This document shows positions 1-8,704 of a stretch of DNA of 54,017 bases, in pieces. The notes under the pieces are model-generated. The model did no database searches. It was not told where the DNA came from and saw only the letters and a list, made by a program, of their open reading frames with translations. Source of the DNA: Xanthobacteraceae bacterium. GTDB taxonomy: Bacteria > Pseudomonadota > Alphaproteobacteria > Rhizobiales > Xanthobacteraceae. The DNA is taken from positions 1 to 54,017 of the forward strand of contig JASHPW010000084.1 of the NCBI GenBank assembly GCA_030037895.1, in the 5' to 3' direction. The translations under genes and the position numbers were made by a program. Each line of letters begins with the position of its first letter. Positions within the stretch are counted from its first letter, which is position 1.

Positions 1-351
1 GCCAAGAATCATTTCGTGGCGCGGCTTTCGGGCGTTCATGATCGCAGCGCCGCCGAACGATTGGTGAACGTCAAGCTCTATGTGCCGCGCGAACGGCTGC
101 CCAAGCCGGAGCACGCCAATGAGTTCTATCACGCCGATCTGATCGGCCTCGCCGTCGTCGACCGCGCCGGGGAAAGACTCGGCACCGTCGTCGCGATCCA
201 CAATTTCGGTGCCGGCGACTTGATCGAGGTGCGCCAAGCGGACGGCGAGCCCACGCAGATGCTGCCTTTCAACGAAGCGACCGTGCCGCTGGTCGATGTT
301 GCGGGAGGACGGATCGTCGTCGTTGCACCGACGGCAAGAGACCGGGCGTAA
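1..351 (+). CDS. rimM: 16S rRNA processing protein RimM (C-terminal part)
   Basis: The reading frame is open from the first base of the window, so the gene begins upstream; 116 residues remain. RimM binds ribosomal protein S19 and assists maturation of the 30S subunit head. The visible part holds the end of the N-terminal beta-barrel domain (a [16 protein letters not shown] stretch) and the PRC-barrel domain (from about [11 protein letters not shown] to the end), which is typical of the family. The stop codon lies one base before the trmD start, so translation is probably coupled. The order rimM-trmD-rplS is conserved across proteobacteria and supports the call. An in-frame GTG at 16 is internal and is not the real start. 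Confidence 0.95.
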   Translation, partial: AKNHFVARLSGVHDRSAAERLVNVKLYVPRERLPKPEHANEFYHADLIGLAVVDRAGERLGTVVAIHNFGAGDLIEVRQADGEPTQMLPFNEATVPLVDVAGGRIVVVAPTARDRA

Positions 352-352
352 C

Positions 353-1063
353 ATGTGGCGAGCAAGCATTCTCACCATCTTCCCCGACGTTTTTCCCGGA
401 CCGCTGGGTGCGAGCCTCGCCGGCAAGGCTTTGGCGGCAGGCGTGTGGTCGCTCGACGTCGTCGATATCCGCGACTTCGCGGCCGACAAGCACCGCACCG
501 TTGACGATACGCCGGCCGGCGGCGGGCCAGGCATGGTGATGAAGGCCGACGTGCTCGCCCGCGCCATTGACGCCACCGCGACGGATTCGCGTCCCCGCCT
601 GCTTCTGTCGCCGCGCGGCGCGCCGCTGACGCAGGCACGCGTCGAAGGACTCGCCGGCGGGAGCGGACTTGTCCTCGTCTGCGGCCGGTTCGAGGGCGTG
701 GACGAGCGCGTCATCGCGGCGCGCTCGCTGGAGGAAGTCTCGATCGGCGATTATGTGCTGTCCGGCGGCGAGATCGCGGCGATGGCGCTGATCGACGCCT
801 GCGTTCGCCTCTTGCCCGGCGTCATGGGCGCGCCGGTCTCAGGTGCCGAGGAAAGCTTCGCCGACGGCTTATTGGAATATCCGCAATACACCCGCCCACA
901 GCTCTGGGACGGCCGGCCGATCCCCGAAATCCTCACTTCGGGCGACCATGCCAAGATTGCCGCCTGGCGGCGCGCCGAGGCCGAACGGCTGACCCGCGAG
1001 CGCCGCCCCGACCTCTGGGCGGCCTTCCTGAGGCGCTTTCGGAGCGGCTCGCGGACGGGATGA
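353..1063 (+). CDS. trmD: tRNA (guanine-N1)-methyltransferase TrmD
   Basis: Methylates G37 of tRNAs that have G at position 36, using S-adenosylmethionine, and so protects against frameshifting. The 236-residue protein has the SPOUT trefoil-knot signatures LLLSPRG (about 83-89), [10 protein letters not shown] (about 110-119) and [11 protein letters not shown] (130-140). Asp171 in [11 protein letters not shown] aligns with catalytic Asp169 of the E. coli enzyme. The ATG at 353 gives the standard N-terminus [14 protein letters not shown]; the frame stays open upstream to 296, but that part lies inside rimM. It follows rimM by one base and precedes rplS by about 100 bases. Confidence 0.97.
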   Translation: MWRASILTIFPDVFPGPLGASLAGKALAAGVWSLDVVDIRDFAADKHRTVDDTPAGGGPGMVMKADVLARAIDATATDSRPRLLLSPRGAPLTQARVEGLAGGSGLVLVCGRFEGVDERVIAARSLEEVSIGDYVLSGGEIAAMALIDACVRLLPGVMGAPVSGAEESFADGLLEYPQYTRPQLWDGRPIPEILTSGDHAKIAAWRRAEAERLTRERRPDLWAAFLRRFRSGSRTG

Positions 1064-1163
1064 CGGCAAGGTGACAAAGCCCGCGCGGTAGCGTAGAAGC
1101 TCGCCCAATCCGCTTAGCCTCGGCCGGACCCGCGCCCGCTGCGCAGCCGATGGAGAATTCGCC

Positions 1164-1571
1164 ATGAACCTGCTCAAACAAATCGAAAACGAACAGGTGG
1201 CGAAGCTCACCGCCGGGAAGGACATCCCCGACTTTCAGCCGGGCGATACGCTTCTCGTCAACGTCAAGGTGGTCGAGGGCGAAAGAAGCCGCGTGCAGGC
1301 CTATGAAGGCGTCTGCATCGGCCGCGCCGGCGCCGGACTGAACGAGAACTTCACGGTGCGGAAGATTTCTTACGGAGAAGGCGTCGAGCGCGTGTTCCCG
1401 CTCTACTCGCCGATGATCGATTCGATCAAGATCGTGCGCCGCGGCAAGGTGCGCCGTGCCAAGCTCTATTATCTGCGCGGCCGGCGCGGCAAGTCCGCGC
1501 GCATTGTCGAGCGGCAGGATCACGCCGCGCAAACCGAAACGGCCGCCGAGGAGGAAAAAGCGGCGGAGTAA
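1164..1571 (+). CDS. rplS: 50S ribosomal protein L19
   Basis: Large-subunit protein at the 30S-50S interface. The 135-residue product carries the L19 core ([72 protein letters not shown]). A glutamate- and alanine-rich tail follows, of the kind often seen in alphaproteobacteria. A GGAG-like ribosome-binding site (gatggag) sits about 8 bases before the ATG. It lies downstream of trmD as usual, and leuC starts three bases after its stop, so the two may be cotranscribed. Confidence 0.97.
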   Translation: MNLLKQIENEQVAKLTAGKDIPDFQPGDTLLVNVKVVEGERSRVQAYEGVCIGRAGAGLNENFTVRKISYGEGVERVFPLYSPMIDSIKIVRRGKVRRAKLYYLRGRRGKSARIVERQDHAAQTETAAEEEKAAE

Positions 1572-1574
1572 TCG

Positions 1575-2981
1575 ATGAGCAAACCCCGCACCCTTTACGA
1601 CAAGATCTGGGACGACCACCTCGTCGACGAACAGCCGGACGGCACCTGCCTCATCTATATCGACCGGCATCTCGTGCATGAGGTGACGAGCCCGCAGGCG
1701 TTCGAAGGTTTGAGGCTCTCCGGCCGCAAGGTGCGGGCGCCGGACAAGACCCTGTGCGTCGTCGATCACAATGTGCCCACGACCGATCGCCGGCAGCAGA
1801 ATCCGGACCCCGAGAGCGCGGCACAGATCGCCTATCTCGCCGAGAACGCCAAGCGGTTCGGCCTCGAATATTTCAACGAGTTCGACAAGCGCCAAGGCAT
1901 CGTCCACATCATCGGGCCCGAGCAGGGCTTTACGCTCCCCGGCGTAACCCTCGTCTGCGGCGACAGCCATACCGCGACCAACGGCGCCTTCGGCGCGCTT
2001 GCCATCGCCATCGGCACCTCGGAGGTCGAGCACGTTTTGGCGACGCAGACGCTGATCCAGAAGAAATCGAAGAACATGCGCGCGGTCGTTGACGGCGGGC
2101 TGCCGCAAGGCGTCACCGCCAAGGACATCATCCTCGGCATCATCGGCGAGATCGGCACCGCCGGCGGCACCGGCTACGCGATCGAATATGCCGGCGAAGC
2201 GATCCGCGCGCTGTCGATGGAAGGCCGCATGACGGTGTGCAACATGTCGGTCGAGGCCGGCGCCAAGTCCGGCTTTATCGCGCCCGATGATAAGGCCTAT
2301 GCCTATCTGAAGGATCGCTCCAAGTCGCCGAAGGGCAAGGCTTGGGACGAGGCGAAGCGCTATTGGGAGACGCTTCGTTCCGACGACGGCGCTCCTTTCG
2401 ACCGCGAGATCAGGCTCGATGCGGCCAAGCTGCCGCCGCTGGTGACCTGGGGGACGAGCCCCGAGCAGGTCGTTTCCGTGACCGGACGCGTGCCGCGCCT
2501 CGAAGACATCGCCGACGAACACAAGCGCGAGGCGGCGGAACGGTCCCTCGTCTATATGGGCCTCAAGGGCGGCGAGAAGATCACCGATATCGCCGTCGAC
2601 CGGGTCTTTCTCGGCTCGTGCACCAATGGACGGATCGAGGATCTGCGCGCCGCCGCCCGCGTCGTCGATGGCAAGAAGGTGCACGCGAACGTCAATGCGA
2701 TGGTCGTGCCCGGTTCCGGCCTGGTCAAGGCGCAGGCCGAGGCCGAAGGATTGGACAAGATCTTCCTCGCCGCCGGCTTCGAATGGCGCGAGCCGGGCTG
2801 CTCGATGTGTCTCGCCATGAACCCGGACAAGCTCGCGCCCGGCGAGCGCTGCGCCTCGACCTCGAACCGTAATTTCGAGGGCCGGCAGGGCTATAAGGGC
2901 CGTACCCACCTCGTCTCGCCGGCGATGGCCGCCGCAGCCGCGATCGCCGGACATTTCGTCGACGTGCGCGAGTGGCAATAA
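1575..2981 (+). CDS. leuC: 3-isopropylmalate dehydratase large subunit LeuC
   Basis: Aconitase-family enzyme that isomerises 2-isopropylmalate to 3-isopropylmalate in leucine biosynthesis. It is active only with the small subunit LeuD, which is not in this window. The length of 468 residues is typical. The three [4Fe-4S] cluster ligands are visible as Cys349 (FLGSCTNGR) and Cys409/Cys412 (GCSMCLAMN). The N-terminus [17 protein letters not shown] and the [13 protein letters not shown] and [11 protein letters not shown] motifs are classic LeuC. The gene follows rplS by three bases. A convergent small gene lies downstream, with a possible shared terminator between the two. Confidence 0.97.
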   Translation: MSKPRTLYDKIWDDHLVDEQPDGTCLIYIDRHLVHEVTSPQAFEGLRLSGRKVRAPDKTLCVVDHNVPTTDRRQQNPDPESAAQIAYLAENAKRFGLEYFNEFDKRQGIVHIIGPEQGFTLPGVTLVCGDSHTATNGAFGALAIAIGTSEVEHVLATQTLIQKKSKNMRAVVDGGLPQGVTAKDIILGIIGEIGTAGGTGYAIEYAGEAIRALSMEGRMTVCNMSVEAGAKSGFIAPDDKAYAYLKDRSKSPKGKAWDEAKRYWETLRSDDGAPFDREIRLDAAKLPPLVTWGTSPEQVVSVTGRVPRLEDIADEHKREAAERSLVYMGLKGGEKITDIAVDRVFLGSCTNGRIEDLRAAARVVDGKKVHANVNAMVVPGSGLVKAQAEAEGLDKIFLAAGFEWREPGCSMCLAMNPDKLAPGERCASTSNRNFEGRQGYKGRTHLVSPAMAAAAAIAGHFVDVREWQ

Positions 2982-2985
2982 CCGT

Positions 2986-3013
2986 CCCGCGCGTCACGGC
3001 GGGTTTGATTCTT
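2986..3013 (+). terminator. possible terminator after leuC
   Basis: A CCCGC stem arm (2986-2990) and a GCGGG arm (2999-3003) flank an 8-base loop and are followed by TTTGATTCTT. The stem is short, so this is a weak intrinsic terminator candidate between the convergent leuC and small secreted protein genes. Confidence 0.4.
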
Positions 3014-3034
3014 GTTGCGTCTTTCCGCGGCCGA

Positions 3035-3295
3035 TTAACCGCGCACCCACCAGCAGTGCATCCGCGGGTAGAGCACCGTTCCGCTCGGCCGATATTGCAG
3101 TTCGTACCAATCGACGCAGCGGCGGTAGAGGAGCGGCCGCGGAGTGACCTCGACGCGCGGATGGGCGCGGAGGTGCTTGGACGACCCGCCCGCCGGTTGC
3201 AACGACATCGGCGCGGTCTGTGCCCGCGCGGGCGCGGCGGCGACGAGCGCCAGCGCGGCGAGACCGGCGAGCGCCATGAGCGATTTTGCCGACAT
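3035..3295 (-). CDS. small secreted hypothetical protein
   Basis: Short gene for 86 residues, on the opposite strand to its neighbours. The N-terminus MSAKSLMALAGLAALALVAAAPARAQT is a clear Sec signal peptide, with a hydrophobic core and an A-R-A cleavage site near residue 25. The mature part of about 60 residues is rich in Arg, Pro and aromatic residues and contains two cysteines (RRCVDWYELQY and MHCWWVRG) that could form a disulfide in the periplasm. The ATG at 3295 is chosen because GGTGGAG lies just upstream and the signal peptide starts there. I do not recognise a named family. It reads as a periplasmic protein of unknown role. Confidence 0.7.
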   Translation of the reverse strand: MSAKSLMALAGLAALALVAAAPARAQTAPMSLQPAGGSSKHLRAHPRVEVTPRPLLYRRCVDWYELQYRPSGTVLYPRMHCWWVRG

Positions 3296-3468
3296 GGTTC
3301 TCCACCTTGTTCCCACCGGCGGCAACTTCCTGTATCCGGATGCGGCGGTCAACCGCGCCGCGCTCCGGCTCATTTCCCGTTCGGTTCACTCCGCAAGTCG
3401 CCGAGCGCGGCGGACCGCCTGGACCGGCTGCAGACGATGATCGGGCGAATCGAACAGGGATCCATGTC

Positions 3469-4071
3469 GTGAACGCGCGGCCGCGGCCGTCCCGGCAGGC
3501 ATCTCCTGCGGTCACGCTGCGCCGCGGCCATAGGGGCGATCTCGCTGCGCTCATCGCGCTCGAAGGCGCGGTGTTCACGACCGACGTCCTCTCGCGGCGA
3601 AGCTTGCGCCGCTTCCTTGCGTCGCCGAGCGCCACGCTGATCGTGGCGGAGGAGGCCGGCAGACTCGCCGGCTACGCCCTCGTTCTTTATCCGCCGCGCT
3701 CGAAGCTGGCCCGGCTTTATTCCATCGCCGTCGCCCCGCATGTCGGCCGGCGCGGCGTCGGGCCGTTGCTCCTCGCCGCGGCCGAGGTGGCGGCGAAGCG
3801 CCGCAGCCGCCGGGCGATGCGCCTCGAAGTCCACGAGCACAACACCCGGGCGATTGCGCGCTACGAAAAATCGGGCTACCGGCTGTTCGGCCGGCATCGC
3901 CGCTATTATGACGACGGCGGCGATGCGCTGCGCTTCGAGAAGCCGCTGGCGGCGGAAGCTTTACCCGGTATCGCCGCGCAAGCGGACGGACCTGACAGCG
4001 AGGAGCGAATCGGTTTTGATGGTGGACATCGCCGGGCGCACAGTCGCCATCCGATCCGTTTCCGGTTATGA
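3469..4071 (+). CDS. GNAT N-acetyltransferase (RimI-like)
   Basis: Acetyl-CoA-dependent N-acetyltransferase of 200 residues. The GNAT fold is seen as LRRGHRGDLAALIALEGAVF (N-terminal helix), LYSIAVAPHVGRRGVGPLLL (the V-x-x-x-x-R-x-x-G/A acetyl-CoA pyrophosphate loop) and LEVHEHNTRAIARYEKSGYRLFG (the C-terminal N-x-x-A-I-x-x-Y-x-x-x-G-F/Y signature). The GTG at 3469 is preceded by a weak AGGGA site. The last 35 residues are low in similarity to the family and may be an unstructured tail. The gene lies directly upstream of a RimK-like ATP-grasp ligase. GNAT genes of this kind are known to neighbour that ligase family, which suggests joint action on a peptide or small-molecule substrate. The substrate is unknown. 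Confidence 0.75.
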   Translation: MNARPRPSRQASPAVTLRRGHRGDLAALIALEGAVFTTDVLSRRSLRRFLASPSATLIVAEEAGRLAGYALVLYPPRSKLARLYSIAVAPHVGRRGVGPLLLAAAEVAAKRRSRRAMRLEVHEHNTRAIARYEKSGYRLFGRHRRYYDDGGDALRFEKPLAAEALPGIAAQADGPDSEERIGFDGGHRRAHSRHPIRFRL

Positions 4072-4162
4072 CACGTTGTGCTTTGCCTAGCCTCGCACGC
4101 ATGATCGACCCAAGCCTGCACCGACATCGACACGCCGTTTTAGACCGGAAAGGGACCCATCC

Positions 4163-5623
4163 ATGACCGGCTGGGTCATCCTCGTCGACCAGCCCCGCGA
4201 TCTGCCCAACGCCGAGACCCCGCACAAGGTCATCACCACGACCGAATACTTGGCGCGGCCTCGCCTGTTCGAGATGGGCCGGCCGAAGTTGGTCAATCTC
4301 GCCCGCTCCTACGCCTATCAGTCGAAGGGCTACTATGCTTCGCTCCTCGCCGAAGCGCGCGGCCATCGCGTGGTGCCGACCGTCGAGACCATGTTGGAGC
4401 TGCGCGAGCAAAAGCTTTACGAGCACGCGTTGCCCGAGTTGGAGGACGAGCTCAACCGCTGTGCCCGCCGTGCCGACTTCCAGCCCGACGCCGAGTTCAA
4501 ACTGCTCGTCTGTTTCGGCATCGCCCGCGACTCCCGTTTCGAATCGTTCGGACGGCTCTTGTTCGACTGGTTCCGCTGCCCGGCGCTGGAAATAACCGTG
4601 GATCCTGGCGACTGGCTTTCGATCGACCGCATCCGGCCGCGCAACATCAACCGGCTGGCCAACGGCGAAGCCGAGTTCTTTCGCGAGTCGCTGCACAATC
4701 ATACCCGGCGCGAATGGCGCGATCCCAAGGCGCGCACGGTCGCCAAATACGATCTCGCGGTGCTCTACGATCCGAACGAGAAGATGCCGCCGTCGTCGGC
4801 GGCTTCGATCAAGTATTTTGTCCGCATCGCCGAGAAGATGTCGGTCGATGTCGAGCCGGTCACCAAGCGCCAGCTCGCCGAGCTCGCCGAGTTCGACGGC
4901 CTGTTCATCCGCGAAACCACCTCGATCGACAATCACACCTACCGCTTCGCCCGCCGCGCCTGGCAGGAGGGCATGCCGGTCATCGACGATCCGATCTCCA
5001 TGATCCGCTGCACCAACAAGGTGTTCTTGATGGAACTCCTCGGCCAGAACCAGGTGCCGACCCCGCCCACTGTCATCATTGCCGAGGATACCGACCTCGC
5101 CAAGGCGATCGATGAGCTGAGCCTGCCGCTGGTGGTGAAAATTCCCGACGGGTCGTTCTCGCGCGGCGTGCACAAGATCGAATCGCCGATCGAGTTCAAG
5201 CGGGTCTGCGACGAGCTGTTCGAGGAGACCGATCTTCTGCTGGCGCAGAAATTCCTGCCGACCGACTTCGACTGGCGCGTCGGCGTGCTGGCCGGCGAGC
5301 CGCTGTTCGTCTGCCAATACCGCATGGCCCGCGGGCATTGGCAGGTCGTGAAATACCGGCCCGACGGCTCCTCGCGCGAGGGCGGCTTCCGCGCCTTCGA
5401 TATCGATCAGGCGCCGCGCGAGGTGATCGATGTGGCGGTCCGCGCCGCGCGGCCGATCGGCGATGGATTTTACGGCGTCGACCTCAAACAGACCGACCAT
5501 GGCATCATCGTCATGGAGGTCAACGACAATCCCAACCTCGAGCACGGCATTGAGGATGTCGTCGGCAAGGATGAAATCTGGACGCGGCTCCTTCGCTGGT
5601 TCGTCGAACGCTTCGAGCAGTAA
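4163..5623 (+). CDS. RimK-like ATP-grasp ligase with RLAN N-terminal domain
   Basis: Protein of 486 residues in two parts. The N-terminal half of about 230 residues (GWVILVDQPRDLPNAETPHKVITTTEYLARPRLF and KLVNLARSYAYQSKGYYASLLAEARGHRVVP) matches the RimK-like ATP-grasp N-terminal (RLAN) domain. The C-terminal half is an ATP-grasp ligase: VIDDPISMIRCTNK, LPLVVKIPDGSFSRGVHKI, and the Mg-binding MEVNDNPNLEHGIED with Glu452, Asn454 and Asn456. Family members join an amino acid, often glutamate, to an amine with ATP hydrolysis, but the substrate of the RLAN group is not established to my knowledge. The upstream GNAT gene is probably functionally linked, although about 90 bases separate them. Cytosolic; no signal peptide. 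Confidence 0.85.
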   Translation: MTGWVILVDQPRDLPNAETPHKVITTTEYLARPRLFEMGRPKLVNLARSYAYQSKGYYASLLAEARGHRVVPTVETMLELREQKLYEHALPELEDELNRCARRADFQPDAEFKLLVCFGIARDSRFESFGRLLFDWFRCPALEITVDPGDWLSIDRIRPRNINRLANGEAEFFRESLHNHTRREWRDPKARTVAKYDLAVLYDPNEKMPPSSAASIKYFVRIAEKMSVDVEPVTKRQLAELAEFDGLFIRETTSIDNHTYRFARRAWQEGMPVIDDPISMIRCTNKVFLMELLGQNQVPTPPTVIIAEDTDLAKAIDELSLPLVVKIPDGSFSRGVHKIESPIEFKRVCDELFEETDLLLAQKFLPTDFDWRVGVLAGEPLFVCQYRMARGHWQVVKYRPDGSSREGGFRAFDIDQAPREVIDVAVRAARPIGDGFYGVDLKQTDHGIIVMEVNDNPNLEHGIEDVVGKDEIWTRLLRWFVERFEQ

Positions 5624-5634
5624 GCATACCCATC

Positions 5635-5750
5635 GTCATTCCGGGGCGCCGCGTAGCGGCGAACCCGGAATCCATAACCACGATCGGCGAAAGTCCCGTC
5701 CGGACTGTGGTTATGGGTTCCGGACAGCCGCTTCGCGGCTTTGGGCATCA
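5635..5750. repeat. palindromic intergenic repeat, copy 1
   Basis: Imperfect inverted repeat of about 115 bases between the ligase gene and tsaD. CATTCCGGGG with CCGGAATCCATAACCAC on the left pairs with GTGGTTATGGGTTCCGG on the right. Related sequences lie at 6817-6920 and 41354-41492, so this is a dispersed family. The right end overlaps the last codons of tsaD. Confidence 0.8.
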
Positions 5751-6796
5751 CGGTGTTCCGCCTTCCTCACCTCCTCGAGCGGCCAGCGGGCGCGGGGAGC
5801 GGTGGCGAGCGAATCGGTCAAGCCCAGCGCCAGCCGCTCGGCGCCGGCCCAGGCGATCATGGCGCCGTTGTCGGTGCACAGAGCCGGCGGCGGCGCAACG
5901 AGCGAGGTGCCGACTTCGAAAGCGACGCGGTGCAAAACCTTGCGGATCGCCTGGTTGGCCGCCACCCCGCCCGCGCAAACGAGCGCGGTGGGGGCGCCGA
6001 GGCGCTCGCGGAACAGCTTGAGGCCCGCGCGCAGCCGGTCCCTGACCACGTCGACCACGGCCTGCTGGAACGAGGCGCAGAGGTCGGCGACATCCTGATC
6101 GGCAAGCGGCGCGATTTTTTCCGCTTCAAGGCGCAGCGCGGTTTTGAGCCCGGACAGCGAAAAGTCGGCATCCGGGCGCCCGATCATCGGCCGCGGCAGC
6201 GCGAAACGCTCGGGGTCGCCGCGTATCGCCTCCTTCTCGACCAGCGGCCCCCCCGGATAGCCGAGGCCGAGCAGCTTCGCGGTCTTGTCGAAAGCCTCCC
6301 CGATCGCGTCATCGAGGGTCCCGCCGAGCCGTAGGTAATCGCCCACGCCGCGCACGCCGAGGATTTGCGTGTGGCCGCCGGAGGCGAGAAACAGATGATA
6401 AGGGAACGGCGTCGCATCGGTGAGGCGCGCCGTGAGCGCGTGTGCCTCCAGGTGATTGACCGCGATCAGCGGCTTACCGTGGGTGAGCGCGATCGCCTTG
6501 GCCATGGTCAGGCCGACAATGACGCCACCGATCAACCCCGGCCCCGCGGCCGCGGCGACACCGTCGAGGGAATGGAAGGAAACTTTGGCTTCACTCATCG
6601 CCTTGGCGATGACGCGATCGAGTGCCTCGACATGGGCGCGGGCAGCGATCTCGGGTACCACGCCGCCGAATTCGGCATGCTCGTTGATCTGTGAGAGAAC
6701 GACATTGGCGAGGATTCGGCCGCGCCCATCCTCGGTCCGCTCGACCAGGGCCGCGGCCGTCTCGTCGCAGGTGGTCTCGATGCCGAGGATGACCAT
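5711..6796 (-). CDS. tsaD: tRNA N6-adenosine threonylcarbamoyltransferase TsaD
   Basis: Transfers the threonylcarbamoyl group to A37 of tRNAs that read ANN codons, working with TsaB and TsaE. The 361-residue protein shows the ASKHA fold start [17 protein letters not shown], metal ligands His115 and His119 in NHLEAH, the [16 protein letters not shown] segment and a final [12 protein letters not shown] motif containing the metal-binding Asp. Start: ATG at 6796, with the universal N-terminus. The last 15 or so residues (after EEVRKAE) are encoded by the end of a palindromic intergenic repeat, so the tail is probably not conserved. It is divergent from hemC, and the same repeat family fills the gap on that side too. 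Confidence 0.96.
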   Translation of the reverse strand: MVILGIETTCDETAAALVERTEDGRGRILANVVLSQINEHAEFGGVVPEIAARAHVEALDRVIAKAMSEAKVSFHSLDGVAAAAGPGLIGGVIVGLTMAKAIALTHGKPLIAVNHLEAHALTARLTDATPFPYHLFLASGGHTQILGVRGVGDYLRLGGTLDDAIGEAFDKTAKLLGLGYPGGPLVEKEAIRGDPERFALPRPMIGRPDADFSLSGLKTALRLEAEKIAPLADQDVADLCASFQQAVVDVVRDRLRAGLKLFRERLGAPTALVCAGGVAANQAIRKVLHRVAFEVGTSLVAPPPALCTDNGAMIAWAGAERLALGLTDSLATAPRARWPLEEVRKAEHRDAQSREAAVRNP

Positions 6797-6816
6797 GGGT
6801 GTATATTATACGGCTC

Positions 6817-6920
6817 GTCATTCCGAGGCGCGCGCCGCAGGCGCGAACCAGGAATCCATATTCATGATCCGCGGTTATGGACTCCGGGCTTGCAAGTTGA
6901 CGCCCGCGTCCCGGAATGAC
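6817..6920. repeat. palindromic intergenic repeat, copy 2
   Basis: About 100 bases between the divergent tsaD and hemC genes. It starts CGTCATTCCGAGG, ends CCCGGAATGAC, and has the internal pair GGAATCCATA / GGTTATGGACTCC. Same family as 5635-5750 and 41354-41492. It occupies most of the divergent promoter region. Confidence 0.8.
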
Positions 6921-6948
6921 CGAGCGCGGCCTAGCATTTGAAGGTCCC

Positions 6949-7887
6949 ATGGCACAATCCTTGGCTGGAACAGGCATCCTGCGCATCGGCTCGCGCGGCT
7001 CTCCGCTCGCGCTCGCGCAGGCGCGCGAAGTCAAGCAGCGCCTCGCCGAGACGGGCCTCGCGGCGGAGCGGATCGACATCGAGGTGATCCGCACGGCCGG
7101 CGACCTCATCCAGGATCGGCCGCTCAACGAGGCCGGCGGCAAGGGGCTTTTCGCCAAGGAAATCGAGGAGGCGCTGCTTGCGGGCCGAATCGACCTCGCG
7201 GTCCATTCTTCCAAAGACCTTCCGACCGTGCTGCCGGCCGGCCTCGTGCTTGCCGGTTTCCTGCCGCGCGAGGATGCGCGCGACGCGTTCATCAGCCGCA
7301 AGGCCGAGGCGTTGCGCGAATTGCCGCCGGGGGCCGTGGTCGGCACCGCCTCGCTGCGGCGGCAGGCTTTCGTCAAGCGGTTGCGGCCGGACCTCAAAGT
7401 GGTGCCGCTGCGCGGCAATGTGGAGACGCGGCTGCGCAAGCTCGAGGCCGGAGACGTGGACGCGACGCTCCTCGCCGTCGCCGGCTTGAAGCGGCTTGGT
7501 CTTCTCGCGGCGGCGACCGCAATCCTCGATGCCGACGAATTCATTCCGGCGGTCGGCCAGGGAGCGATTGCGGTGGAGACGCGCGCGGACGACGGCGCCA
7601 CCCGCGCGCTCGTCGGGACGATCGACCATGCCGACACCGCGACGGCGCTCGCCGCCGAGCGCGGCTTCCTTGCCGTGCTCGACGGCTCTTGCCGCACGCC
7701 GATCGGCGGTCATGCCAGGGTGAGCGGCGCAACAATCCGCTTTCGCGGCATGATCGTCGCGCCTGACGGCAGCGAGGCGTTCGAGGTTGTCCGCGAAGGC
7801 CGCCGCGAGGAGGCGGCCAAGCTCGGCGCCGATGCCGGCCGCGAGTTGCGGCAACGCGCCGGCGTCGCCTTCTTCGCGCGGATTTGA
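6949..7887 (+). CDS. hemC: porphobilinogen deaminase (hydroxymethylbilane synthase) HemC
   Basis: Polymerises four porphobilinogens to hydroxymethylbilane in heme biosynthesis. The 312-residue protein has the family motifs IGSRGSPLALAQA, GGKGLFAKEIEEALL, AVHSSKDLP, TASLRRQA and VPLRGNVETRL, and Cys248 in LDGSCRTPIGGH, which carries the dipyrromethane cofactor. The ATG at 6949 has an AAGG five bases upstream. An upstream ATG at 6916 lies inside the palindromic repeat and would add 11 unrelated residues. The stop overlaps the start of hemD, so the two are translationally coupled and head a heme/Mic60 operon. Confidence 0.96.
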   Translation: MAQSLAGTGILRIGSRGSPLALAQAREVKQRLAETGLAAERIDIEVIRTAGDLIQDRPLNEAGGKGLFAKEIEEALLAGRIDLAVHSSKDLPTVLPAGLVLAGFLPREDARDAFISRKAEALRELPPGAVVGTASLRRQAFVKRLRPDLKVVPLRGNVETRLRKLEAGDVDATLLAVAGLKRLGLLAAATAILDADEFIPAVGQGAIAVETRADDGATRALVGTIDHADTATALAAERGFLAVLDGSCRTPIGGHARVSGATIRFRGMIVAPDGSEAFEVVREGRREEAAKLGADAGRELRQRAGVAFFARI

Positions 7888-8603
7888 CCGTGCGTCTCCT
7901 GCTGACGCGACCCGAGCCCGACGCCGAGCGGACCGCCGCCGCGCTGCGCGCGCGCGGCCATAGCGTGGTCGTCGCCCCGCTCATGCGCATCGAAGCAATC
8001 AAAGATGCGGAGATCGGGACCGGCCCGTGGGCGGCGATCCTGGTCACCAGCAGCCATGCGGCGCCCGCGATCGGCGCCCACCAACGCTTCGCGGAACTGC
8101 GCGCATTGCCGGTCTTCGCCGTCGGCGCGCGCAGCGCCGCGGCGATGCGCGCGGCCGGCTTTGCCGACGTAACGTCCGCCGACGGCACCGCGGGGGATCT
8201 CGCGCGTCTGGCCGCGGAGCGAATGAAGCCCGGAGCCTCACTTCTCCATCTTGCCGGCAAACACCGCTCCGGCGACCTCGCCGGCGAGCTTGGCTCCCAA
8301 AACTTTATGGTGCACACCGCCGTGATGTACCGCGCCGCCGCCGCCGCCCTGCTCCCGCGCGCGGCGGCCGCGGCGTTGGCCGGCGGCATCGACGGCGTCT
8401 TGCATTTCTCGCGCCGCAGCGCCGAGACCTACGTGAAGACGGTGCGCGGCGCCGGTTTCGGCGAAAAGGGCCTGCAAAGTCCCGCCCATTTTTGTCTGTC
8501 CGCCCAGGTCGCCGTGCCGCTCACGCAGGCCGGCGCCGCGCGCATCCGCATCGCGGCACGGCCGGTCGAAGCCGCTCTCATCGAACTTGTTCCCGTGGCA
8601 TGA
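7884..8603 (+). CDS. hemD: uroporphyrinogen-III synthase HemD
   Basis: Cyclises hydroxymethylbilane with inversion of ring D to uroporphyrinogen III. The protein of about 239 residues has the weakly conserved two-lobed HemD pattern: LLLTRPEPDAERTAAALRARGH at the start, ILVTSSHAAPAI, VFAVGARSAAAMRAAGF, and LHFSRRSAETYV in the second lobe. Position directly after hemC strongly supports the call. The start is uncertain: TTG at 7884 overlaps the hemC stop by four bases, and GTG at 7890 is an equally plausible start that would shorten the protein by two residues. Confidence 0.9.
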   Translation: MTVRLLLTRPEPDAERTAAALRARGHSVVVAPLMRIEAIKDAEIGTGPWAAILVTSSHAAPAIGAHQRFAELRALPVFAVGARSAAAMRAAGFADVTSADGTAGDLARLAAERMKPGASLLHLAGKHRSGDLAGELGSQNFMVHTAVMYRAAAAALLPRAAAAALAGGIDGVLHFSRRSAETYVKTVRGAGFGEKGLQSPAHFCLSAQVAVPLTQAGAARIRIAARPVEAALIELVPVA

Positions 8604-8704
8604 GTTGGCGTGACGTACCGTGATGTACTATGCCGTGGCGGCGAGTCGGCTGGGAGACGAATCGGCCGGGAGAACAGGGCCGGTCGATTCACCCAGGAGG
8701 ACGC

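Noticed and set aside
933-2978. Long minus-strand open frame of 681 codons across leuC and rplS
   Set aside because: It is antisense to clearly recognised genes. In GC-rich DNA such long shadow frames are common; there is no family similarity or ribosome-binding site.
3575-5545. Long minus-strand open frame across the GNAT and ligase genes
   Set aside because: It lies antisense to two recognised genes and its composition is that of a codon shadow.
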